Source: Candidatus Omnitrophota bacterium
Lineage (GTDB): Bacteria; Omnitrophota; Gorgyraeia; 2-01-FULL-45-10
DNA: 6,400 nucleotides
Assembly: GCA_026387135.1 (NCBI GenBank)
Contig: JAPLMH010000067.1
Location: 1-6,400 of the forward strand
Reading direction: 5' to 3'
Shown here: piece by piece, positions 1-6,400 of the stretch
Numbering within the stretch: position 1 is the first letter of the stretch
How the letters are laid out: the number at the start of each line of letters is the position of its first letter
The notes under the pieces: generated by a model
What the model was told of the DNA's origin: nothing
The model's database searches: none
What the model saw: only the letters and a program-made list of their open reading frames with translations
Position numbers and translations under genes: made by a program

Positions 1-1956
1 GGCCGCATTCGCTTTAGGATTAGGGCTTAGCGATGCTGAGACTACAGGCTTTCCAACAATGTCTGCTCCCTCGCCCCTGGGGAAGGTGACGAATTTTTCT
101 TCTTCCGGTTTGGCAGTTCTGACATCGATGCCCTTGCCAACCTTAAGTATAAAGCTCTGGCCTCTTATCAGGGCGGCAACCATCGGCACCAGGATGCTCT
201 TAAAAAGCTCTACCGGTAGTTTACCGTAGAACGAAGCGGCAAGTCTGGCCGCCAATATCTCGGCAACCTGCAAATTTAGGATGGCGGGTATAGCTGTGTC
301 GACGACATTCTCAAGCGCCGTCCTTTGGCCGGCGAGGCGCTTCATGTACGGGCTCACGTACTCTTTCTCGTTCTTGAACTTGGGCATTATCGAGATATAG
401 GAGACATTCTCATTCTTAAAGAGTTCACGCAGGTTCTCCGTGTGGAAACCTCCTGTGATTATTATGGAGTTCGGCCTGTCGTGATCCGTGAATTTAATAT
501 TCTTTATGAACGCTTTATCTCTTTCGAGCGAGGTTTCGTAGAATTGGTCCATGCTCTCCCGATACTGGTCCAATCTATCGATATTTTTACTTAGGGTAGC
601 GCTTATTTTGTAAAGGGGCGCGTTGGCGTCGATAAATTTAACATAATTAGCAACCGCGAATGTGGATCTGTGCTCCATGTAATACGTAAAATCGTCCCTG
701 GTCAGGGATATATTGAATATATTCTTCGTGAGCGTAAGATTTTTCGATAATATCCCAAGCTCTCTCTGTGTGTCGTTCTCATACAGCGATTCGCTTATCT
801 TGTCTTCAAGCTCATCCATCTCTTTTGTGATCTTTGTTCTGTCTATGGCGCCGTATATTGAAATGTATATGATGTAATTATGAAGTTCCGGATAATCTTT
901 AAGGTCCAGTTTTACCGACTTTGCCTTATTTGCAAGATAGGCGTAAAAATCGGCCTGGGAGATCCGTTCAGTCTTTAGCTTGGCGACCATCGTCATCAGC
1001 TCTTCCATCTCATTCCTCGACAGAGACTTCTTCAGCTTATCGACGACCTCATCCTTCTCGTTATTGGCGCGTTTGAAATTTATCTTATCCTCTTCGGAGA
1101 GCGTCTGGCTTAAGAGGTATATGTTGGAGAAGGATTTTATATCGATCATCCTCTTATGAGCAGCACCTATGAGATAGAGCATATACTCTTTAAAAGTTGT
1201 CTTGCCCTCCTTGTAACCGGTATATTGCCTGTCGAACTCGAGCAATTCATCCGAATATATGTGGCGCTTGAGATTGTCGAGGATATATCCTATCGATTTA
1301 ATGTAGCTATCGACCTCGTCTTTATGTGCCAGCGAATCTCTGTAGACTTTAAGATTCTTCAGATAAAGGTCCGGATCTTCCACTCCCCACAAGTTCACCT
1401 TCCTGGGATTATTTACGGCATAATACTCCGCCGCGCTCACGACGCCCTCCTTCACGAAGAAGTCGGCGGTCTTCATTCTTATATCTTTTTCGGGTATCGT
1501 AGTGAACGGCGATAGATCATAACCTTCGGCCGCGCCTTCGCAGTTGACGGCATCTATACCATATTCGGTCGTAAGATAATTCAATATTTCCGCAATGGAC
1601 TTCTGAGCGGCATAATTACAATGGGCATCCTGGATATGTATTACGGTCCTGCCGGAGTTCGGGACTTCGGTAGATTCCTGAATGTATCCAAGCTCCTGAG
1701 GCAGGGTGAAGTTGGCCGCGTTCAAGATTTTAAGAGGTGATGGGCTGCCCGCGCTGTCAAGGCCGACGCTAGTAAGCCCCGAAGACTCCCTGGCAGCCCA
1801 AAGTTCACCAACTAACAAGTCACCTCCTAATGCATTGAATGAAAAGAGTAGGGCCAACGAAACAATAAAAAAAGGCCTCAAGGTAAATGAGCTTTCTTTT
1901 ACCTTTGCAGGCCTTACAAAACCGAAGCTTGGCGTATTAGATCTAGCGTCAAACAT
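1..1956 (-). CDS. Exported protein with TIKI/ChaN-like domain, paralogue of the upstream gene (3' partial)
   Basis: Reading the minus strand from ATG at 1954-1956 gives 652 uninterrupted codons to the window edge, so the C-terminus is missing. The start is well fixed: an in-frame TAG lies directly upstream, and GAAGGA sits 8 nt before the ATG. Residues 1-28 form a long basic lead (R5, R15, K18, K20, R27), followed by a hydrophobic stretch at about 29-50. This suggests Sec export or an N-terminal anchor; a cleavage site near Ala54 is possible but poorly defined. The shared module spans about 78-543: HIQDAHCN at 107-114, Glu140 in the motif CEG, LWGVED at 189-194, a long helical section, and TGGFH ending at His505. 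Residues 544-652 differ from the upstream protein: an amphipathic, Ala/Leu-rich helical part (about 550-603), then a Lys/Glu- and Pro-containing stretch. The His/Asp, Glu and G-x-x-H motifs suggest an EreA/ChaN/TIKI-like fold, but no reaction can be assigned. Confidence 0.94.
   Translation of the reverse strand, partial: MFDARSNTPSFGFVRPAKVKESSFTLRPFFIVSLALLFSFNALGGDLLVGELWAARESSGLTSVGLDSAGSPSPLKILNAANFTLPQELGYIQESTEVPNSGRTVIHIQDAHCNYAAQKSIAEILNYLTTEYGIDAVNCEGAAEGYDLSPFTTIPEKDIRMKTADFFVKEGVVSAAEYYAVNNPRKVNLWGVEDPDLYLKNLKVYRDSLAHKDEVDSYIKSIGYILDNLKRHIYSDELLEFDRQYTGYKEGKTTFKEYMLYLIGAAHKRMIDIKSFSNIYLLSQTLSEEDKINFKRANNEKDEVVDKLKKSLSRNEMEELMTMVAKLKTERISQADFYAYLANKAKSVKLDLKDYPELHNYIIYISIYGAIDRTKITKEMDELEDKISESLYENDTQRELGILSKNLTLTKNIFNISLTRDDFTYYMEHRSTFAVANYVKFIDANAPLYKISATLSKNIDRLDQYRESMDQFYETSLERDKAFIKNIKFTDHDRPNSIIITGGFHTENLRELFKNENVSYISIMPKFKNEKEYVSPYMKRLAGQRTALENVVDTAIPAILNLQVAEILAARLAASFYGKLPVELFKSILVPMVAALIRGQSFILKVGKGIDVRTAKPEEEKFVTFPRGEGADIVGKPVVSASLSPNPKANAA
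328..1725 (-). repeat. Copy 2 of the duplicated N-terminal module (divergent paralogous repeat)
   Basis: Counterpart of 4981-6372, in direct orientation about 4.6 kb away. The similarity begins at the LN-x-x-x-F-(S/T)-LP segment and ends at the SPY-(Y/M)-K block near residue 543. Beyond that point the two proteins show no resemblance that I can see, so the module boundary is sharp at the C-terminal side. Small insertions distinguish this copy, for example the DHDRPN segment at residues 491-496 just before the TGGFH motif. Confidence 0.9.
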
Positions 1957-1964
1957 CTAACACA

Positions 1965-1970
1965 TCCTTC
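1965..1970 (-). promoter_or_regulatory. Ribosome binding site of the downstream gene
   Basis: GAAGGA on the minus strand lies 8 nt before the ATG at 1954-1956. Together with the TAG codon immediately preceding the ATG in frame, it fixes the start of the downstream gene. Confidence 0.75.
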
Positions 1971-1987
1971 TATCTGGTTAAATTACA

Positions 1988-2015
1988 CCACTTTTTAAAA
2001 TTTCTTACAAAGTGG
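1988..2015 (-). other. Hairpin in the 5' leader of the downstream gene
   Basis: On the minus strand CCACTTT (2009-2015) pairs perfectly with AAAGTGG (1988-1994) around a 14-nt AU-rich loop, with a possible further G-U pair outside. It is preceded by a run of eight T (2020-2027), is not followed by a T tract, and so is not a terminator. It ends 17 nt before the ribosome binding site. It might affect message stability or translation; it matches no riboswitch class I can recognise. Confidence 0.4.
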
Positions 2016-2047
2016 CCCGAAAAAAAACACCTTTCTCTTCACTATAT

Positions 2048-2056
2048 AGTATACCA
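2048..2056 (-). promoter_or_regulatory. Probable extended -10 promoter for the downstream gene
   Basis: The minus strand reads TGGTATACT, a TGn extension followed by TATACT, which matches the sigma-70 -10 consensus at five of six positions. There is no good -35: the hexamer 17 nt upstream is TTCCCT, which fits the idea that the extended -10 compensates. Transcription would start near 2041, leaving a leader of about 85 nt. It lies just after the upstream terminator, where a promoter is needed. An overlapping TATAGT (2041-2050 region) is a weaker alternative. Confidence 0.5.
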
Positions 2057-2126
2057 TAGGATTAGCTCATAGGGAAGCTTGCTTTTTTATATGCTAACAA
2101 TTGAGCCTAAATATGGGTAATTTTAT

Positions 2127-2196
2127 TAAAAAACCGGACCGCCGGCTCTTATTCAAGGGGACGTGAGACCCTTAAAGGGCGTTCCGACGATCCGGT
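2127..2196 (-). terminator. Intrinsic terminator of the upstream gene
   Basis: On the minus strand, 6 nt past the stop codon, ACCGGATCGTCGG (2184-2196) pairs with CCGGCGGTCCGGT (2133-2145) in a 13-bp stem with two G-U pairs. A run of six T follows (about 2128-2133, overlapping the stem foot). The 38-nt loop contains an inner AAGGG/CCCTT hairpin, so the structure is a long, capped stem rather than a minimal terminator. It should separate transcription of the two paralogues. Confidence 0.85.
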
Positions 2197-2202
2197 CAAA
2201 TC

Positions 2203-5200
2203 TTATGCAGCAGTCAATATCTCTTTGAGCGAAAGCTCTCTTTCGCGCATATCTCTATCTATATCAAGCTTCTGCAGTACCAATATAAATGCGAAAGTGA
2301 ATATGGTATTCGGATCCGATTTCAGCAGATCAATATTTACGGAGTCGCTGTCTACCATCCTCTCTATTATATCGAGAAGCTTCTGTTTATGGTCTGCGTC
2401 TGTAGAATTTTTCGCGAAGTCAAGGACCGGCAGACCGAATGCTACATGCATGAATAGTTCATTAGCTGAAACGCCTTGGGGAATATTTTCACGCATCCAT
2501 TTGTAGGACGCGTTATCTTCGTTGTGCTTATTAAATGTGGCTTCATCAACCATACCGGAATCGACATACGCCAGCGCGAGCGCTCCGGGCATATTTAACA
2601 CGGACTTATCATTAGCAAGCTGTCTGCCATAAGCATTGTCGAGGTCTTTTTGTGTGCCATCGTAAAAGACGATCCCTATATTCTTAAATCCTTCTTTCTC
2701 GAGTGCATATTTTATATCGCTCTTTGTACCGTCATATATAGCCTTATTACTTTCATCGCGCGGTATGAAGAATACCCTCGGCTCCTGTGGCGCCCTCACC
2801 GCAGTCAGGATCTTCAAAAGCGCCCCTAATAGCTCCCTATTCTTTCCTGCATCGATCAATCGGTTAAATTCTTTTAGAACATCTAGCAACTCGCCCCTCT
2901 TCTCGCCGACTTCCTGCAATGCTCTTCTACTATTAGCAATATCGAGATCGCGCGTGCCGCTGCCCTCGGTGCGCAGCACAAGAGACTGCGCTGTTATTGG
3001 TTCTGTTGCATCCCTGAATTCAGCAACCCACTGCGTATAATCCCTGCCTCCGTCCGGCGGTTGGCGGTCTACCCTCGTAATATCGCCCCTCATGCCGGCC
3101 GCATAGTCTACCCATGCTAAGATGGTCTTGGGGTCGATCCCATACTCTAATGGGGGTTTGAATGGCAGCACCCTGTATATCCTCGGCGAAATTTCACTGA
3201 CCCACAACAGAAATCTACCGTTAAATGGCTTGTATGAGACCTCTAACGTATGGCCGCCCTTTGATACCAATAATACGTTTATGATATCTTCGATGATCCC
3301 TGCAGGCTTGATCATCACATAAGTACGATCTGAATTAAGCGCCTTTATCAGATCTCCATTCTTGATATATATCTTATGGTTTTCATCTATATTGTCCGGC
3401 ACCGACTTCACCCGGTCTTCGTCAATAGGTATAATGTCTCCATTCGCGGGATTATATATAGTTCTGGCCTCCTTGCTGCTGATTACTTCGACGGGGACTG
3501 TCCGGTCATCGCTTTCATCCTCATCGACTCCGGTGAGTTCTCTAAGGCCATTTTCCTCTTCGCCCGTACTCTTGACCAGGAACATTTGCGCGCCATCCCA
3601 TGTCCCGACAGGCAAGCCGCTTCTATTTTCCATGACATCGGCAGAGATGAGATAATATAATATTCCGGTATTATTATCCAAATAGACCACCTCCTTGTCG
3701 CCATGATATAACCTTATCGCGGCCTCGGCTATATTCTCAATGTCTACCGGATCATAATGATCGAATACCCGATATTCTTCTTCCAGCGTTCTTATGATAT
3801 TCTTTAATTCGCGGACGTTATTTTTATCGGCTAACAAAAACCTCAGTGCCTCATCTATAATGTTATAAGCCGCATCCTTACCGAGCGTGACGGTATTCCT
3901 CATCATTGCTACGAAGTTGTCTTCATGTGTGGGCAGTCTCATCTCGCCTGTGTGCGGATCGGTCTTTATATTGCTCTTTTTCACGTATTCTCTTACCATA
4001 CGCATGCCTTCGTCGTTATCATCGTGGAGCCCGTCTTTTATGTGCCTATATTCGTGAGCGGCTATGGCGAGCGCGGCTTCTTTAGGGTTAGGCTGGTATA
4101 GTATGAAAGGCAAGGATATGTGAATGCGCGTTCCGGCCCGATTAAAGTGGCCCGCCGCGTAAAGTTTTTCGCCAAGCTTGTTCACGTTGTCGATATACCA
4201 GAGATCTTTCTCTCCGGGAGGTATCGCGGGTAGGATCGCTATATCATCGGGTATCTTCCCTTTCTTTCGTACGTAGGCTACTATCTCCTTAAACTGGTCT
4301 ATTGTAGTTTCAAACCTGTCCAGTTTGCCTGTAATATAAAGAGCATTCAACACCTCGTCGCTGCTTAATATAAAATTTTCCGAATGCGTCTCTTTGCGCA
4401 AACCCTCATAATAATCCCCGATCTGTTTGTCTAGCAGCTCCTGGTGTCCCGCCTCGCATATCGTGCCGCAGGAGACGTTCCTTCCACGCTGTATCTCCTG
4501 GACATAGTTATATATCGCCCTATTGATCGCAACGTGTGCAATCCGTAATATATACAGAGATAATAATGAGACGTATATCAACCCGGCTGTCAGGGTTTCC
4601 GCAACAACAGCCGCGCCTACCGAGAGCCCTATAACTTTGTGATCATTGCGGTTTGACCTATGATACGAATGAAAGACCCAAGCTAAAAATCCGGTTGCTA
4701 CCCCAGAAATCGCCGCCTTTATTTGGAGATCCATAACAAACACTTGACCGACCAGATACGCTGCACCCCAGCCAAGCGCCACAGCCAATAAAGTCTTCCA
4801 AAAAGCGATCTTCATCATATTCTTAGGCACGATTTTTTCTTCGGGCATTCTTTCGGATATACCGACTGATAGGCCTGCTGCGGCAACCTCATCGGTAATA
4901 GCTCTATTTTGCGGTGATGCAATTGCTAATGTTTTATTTATGACCGATGGCAGCGCGTCTTTTACATCGAGGCTCTTCTCGCCTGATAGGAGCTTGTAAT
5001 ATGGTGATTCATACCCGTCGGCATTTTTGAAATTGGGCATGATAGAGACATAGGCGATGTTATTCTTTTTGAATAGCGCTTTCAGATTCTCGGTATGGAA
5101 TCCCCCAGTGACCACTATAGCTGTTTTATTACATTTTATGTTCTTGATAAACGCGGCATCGCGTTTGAGCGAACATTCATAGAAACTGGCCATCTCCTCA

Positions 5201-6400
5201 CGATAATTATCGAGAGAGCTTATATTTTCATCAAGAATTGCGGTGATCTTATATAGAGCGGCCTCTCTATTTATAAAAGCGATATATTTGTCGGCCCTGA
5301 ATGCGTCTATATTGGCCATGTAGTACTTATAATCATCCGGCGTGATCGAGATATTGAATATATTCTTTGTGAGGGCGAGGTTCTTGGAAAGAAGACTTAA
5401 GAGCCTCTCCTTATCGCTGCCGCATAAAGCCTCCTTTAATCTATTCTCAATATTCTCGACCTCTTCCATTATCCTTACTTTATCTATGGCGGCATATGTT
5501 GCGGTATATGCGATATATTTTTTAAGCTCCGGGAAGGCGCCCGGGTCTATTTCGACCGCCTTTGACTTTTTGGCAAGATACTTATAAAAATCTCCTTCCG
5601 ATAGCTTATCGGACCTGAACTCCAGGGCCTTCGATACGAGCTCGCCAACCTCATCTTTAGAGAGCTCTTTCTGCAGCCTGTCTATAAGCTGATCCCTTTG
5701 AGCGTTCGCCTTCTTGAAGTCAATATTCTTCTCCTCAACAAAGATCTGCTTCAAGAGTGATATGTCTTTGAATTGATCCAGCCCCACCGCCAGGTCTTCC
5801 GCTTTATCTATTATATATATCAGGTACTCTTTGAAATCGAGAGAGCCCGACTTGTATTGTCCGTATTTTGTATCGAACTCAAGAAGCTCTTTTGAGTAGA
5901 TATGCATTTTGAGGTTAGTCAGTAGATAACTGATCGATTTAAGGGTCTTATCGATACGGTCCTTATTCTTGAGGGAGTTCCTGTAGACCGATAGGTTCTC
6001 AACGTAAAGTTTAGCGTCCTCTATGCCCCACAGCTTTACTTTATCCGGGTTATTTATCGCAAATAGCTCCGAGCCGTTGACTAGGCCTTCTTTAACGAAA
6101 TGGTCGGCAGCCTTATCGCGCTTATCCTTCTCTTTGATTGACGAAAACGCGGAAAGGTCGTAATCCCCCGCTCCGCCTTCAAGATTGACCGTATCTATGC
6201 CATAGCTTGAGTTCAGGTACTCAACGATCTGGGCTATCTTGGCTTGAGCGGCGTAATTACAATGGGCATCCTGGATGTGGATAATGATATTCTTTAGACT
6301 CTGTTTTGAATGGGCCCAGGAATCCTTTATATCGCCAAGGTCTTTGGGCAAGGAGAATGTATCGGGATTCAGGTGCTTACGAGCCTCGGCTGTTACAACA
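2203..6400 (-). CDS. Large multidomain membrane protein: TIKI/ChaN-like N-terminal domain, membrane segments, HExxH peptidase-like domain (5' partial)
   Basis: Open from the window edge to a TAA at 2203-2205: 1398 residues, counted from the first whole codon (6397-6399). The TTG at 6349-6351 is unlikely to be the start. The frame stays open upstream, and residues before it (N-P-D-T-F-S-L-P) align with the downstream paralogue, so the true start and any signal peptide lie outside. Order: residues 1-473, the module shared with the next gene, with HIQDAHCN at 41-48, Glu74 in LEGG, LWGIED at 123-128 and GGFH ending at His435. Residues 530-556, 559-576 and 589-619 are hydrophobic, giving three or four membrane segments. 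Cys644 and Cys648 follow. HEYRH is at 782-786 with His792 and Glu797 as possible third zinc ligands. An acidic stretch lies at 957-965. The last 180 residues look like a globular alpha/beta domain I do not recognise. Inferred role: envelope protein, possibly a metallopeptidase; substrate unknown. Gene presence is certain, function weak. Confidence 0.95.
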   Translation of the reverse strand, partial: VVTAEARKHLNPDTFSLPKDLGDIKDSWAHSKQSLKNIIIHIQDAHCNYAAQAKIAQIVEYLNSSYGIDTVNLEGGAGDYDLSAFSSIKEKDKRDKAADHFVKEGLVNGSELFAINNPDKVKLWGIEDAKLYVENLSVYRNSLKNKDRIDKTLKSISYLLTNLKMHIYSKELLEFDTKYGQYKSGSLDFKEYLIYIIDKAEDLAVGLDQFKDISLLKQIFVEEKNIDFKKANAQRDQLIDRLQKELSKDEVGELVSKALEFRSDKLSEGDFYKYLAKKSKAVEIDPGAFPELKKYIAYTATYAAIDKVRIMEEVENIENRLKEALCGSDKERLLSLLSKNLALTKNIFNISITPDDYKYYMANIDAFRADKYIAFINREAALYKITAILDENISSLDNYREEMASFYECSLKRDAAFIKNIKCNKTAIVVTGGFHTENLKALFKKNNIAYVSIMPNFKNADGYESPYYKLLSGEKSLDVKDALPSVINKTLAIASPQNRAITDEVAAAGLSVGISERMPEEKIVPKNMMKIAFWKTLLAVALGWGAAYLVGQVFVMDLQIKAAISGVATGFLAWVFHSYHRSNRNDHKVIGLSVGAAVVAETLTAGLIYVSLLSLYILRIAHVAINRAIYNYVQEIQRGRNVSCGTICEAGHQELLDKQIGDYYEGLRKETHSENFILSSDEVLNALYITGKLDRFETTIDQFKEIVAYVRKKGKIPDDIAILPAIPPGEKDLWYIDNVNKLGEKLYAAGHFNRAGTRIHISLPFILYQPNPKEAALAIAAHEYRHIKDGLHDDNDEGMRMVREYVKKSNIKTDPHTGEMRLPTHEDNFVAMMRNTVTLGKDAAYNIIDEALRFLLADKNNVRELKNIIRTLEEEYRVFDHYDPVDIENIAEAAIRLYHGDKEVVYLDNNTGILYYLISADVMENRSGLPVGTWDGAQMFLVKSTGEEENGLRELTGVDEDESDDRTVPVEVISSKEARTIYNPANGDIIPIDEDRVKSVPDNIDENHKIYIKNGDLIKALNSDRTYVMIKPAGIIEDIINVLLVSKGGHTLEVSYKPFNGRFLLWVSEISPRIYRVLPFKPPLEYGIDPKTILAWVDYAAGMRGDITRVDRQPPDGGRDYTQWVAEFRDATEPITAQSLVLRTEGSGTRDLDIANSRRALQEVGEKRGELLDVLKEFNRLIDAGKNRELLGALLKILTAVRAPQEPRVFFIPRDESNKAIYDGTKSDIKYALEKEGFKNIGIVFYDGTQKDLDNAYGRQLANDKSVLNMPGALALAYVDSGMVDEATFNKHNEDNASYKWMRENIPQGVSANELFMHVAFGLPVLDFAKNSTDADHKQKLLDIIERMVDSDSVNIDLLKSDPNTIFTFAFILVLQKLDIDRDMRERELSLKEILTAA
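4981..6372 (-). repeat. Copy 1 of the duplicated N-terminal module (divergent paralogous repeat)
   Basis: This stretch of the upstream gene aligns along its whole length with 328-1725 in the downstream gene, in the same orientation. Shared anchors in order are LP(K/Q)(D/E)LG, HIQDAHCNYAAQ, FVKEG, LWG(I/V)ED, HIYS(K/D)ELLEFD, the motif F-(K/Y)-x-YLA-(K/N)-K, LTKNIFNIS, FIKNIK, TGGFHTENL and ISIMP. By eye roughly half the residues are identical with only small gaps. At DNA level only short exact matches survive, such as 23 nt at 6254-6276 matching 1613-1635, so the duplication is not recent. Confidence 0.9.

Larger units (their letters stand above)
1957..2202. other. Intergenic region between the two paralogues
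   Basis: These 246 bases are AT-rich and hold no credible gene on either strand. Read on the minus strand they contain, in order, the terminator of the upstream gene, an unassigned AT-rich spacer (about 2057-2126), the probable promoter, the leader hairpin and the ribosome binding site of the downstream gene. No tRNA, repeat or attachment site is visible. Confidence 0.8.

Noticed and set aside
325..1515. Plus-strand open frames at 325-594 and 1156-1515
   Set aside because: Both are antisense to the conserved module of the downstream gene, whose minus-strand translation matches the paralogue residue by residue.
1706..1960. Plus-strand open frame of 84 codons over the start region of the downstream gene
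   Set aside because: It is antisense to the well-supported signal-peptide region of the minus-strand gene, has no convincing ribosome binding site, and encodes a low-complexity sequence.
2018..2030. Run of eight T on the minus strand as a terminator
   Set aside because: No stable stem precedes it; it lies in the leader just after the likely transcription start.
2127..2196. Inverted repeat as an insertion-sequence end or attachment site
   Set aside because: Its position 6 nt after a stop codon, G+C-rich stem and trailing T run fit an intrinsic terminator; no transposase or target duplication is present.
2225..5587. Several plus-strand open frames of 66-97 codons and one minus-strand frame at 3483-3704
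   Set aside because: All lie inside the 1398-codon minus-strand gene in other frames, with compositions typical of shadow frames (Ser/Leu-rich).
6349..6351. TTG as the start codon of the large gene
   Set aside because: The open frame and paralogue similarity continue upstream to the window edge.
328..6372. Recent duplication or assembly artefact for the two similar modules
   Set aside because: DNA identity is limited to short stretches (longest I noticed 23 nt) while protein motifs are kept, which indicates an old duplication under selection.

Overview
The window carries two large protein-coding genes, both on the minus strand and both cut by the window edges. Transcription runs from high to low coordinates. 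The upstream gene enters from beyond position 6400 and stops at 2203. It is followed by a strong intrinsic terminator (2127-2196), a likely promoter for the next gene (about 2048-2056), an 85-nt leader with a hairpin, a ribosome binding site, and then the second gene, which starts at 1956 and runs off the window at position 1. No RNA genes, CRISPR arrays, insertion sequences or plus-strand genes could be supported.

The two proteins are paralogues over about 465 residues. Both contain a domain opening with a HIQDAHCNYAAQ motif, followed by an (L/C)EG motif, a LWG(I/V)ED motif, a long helical middle section and a (V/I)TGGFHTENL motif near its end. The order and spacing of the His/Asp, Glu and G-x-x-H motifs look like the EreA/ChaN/TIKI-TraB group of metal- or haem-binding enzymes, but that link is an inference from motifs only. 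After this shared module the proteins diverge. The upstream protein continues with three or four membrane segments, a soluble region with an HEYRH zinc-peptidase-like motif, an acidic linker and a C-terminal region I do not recognise. The downstream protein has a hydrophobic N-terminal export signal and, after the shared module, a different tail that is incomplete here.

Long, modular envelope-type proteins with a HIQDAH...(E)G...GGFHT domain are, from memory, characteristic of Candidatus Omnitrophota (former OP3) genomes in the PVC group. The moderate GC content and frequent ATA and AGG codons fit but do not prove this. The pair is best read as a lineage-specific family duplicated in tandem, with the copies now transcribed separately and carrying different C-terminal modules.
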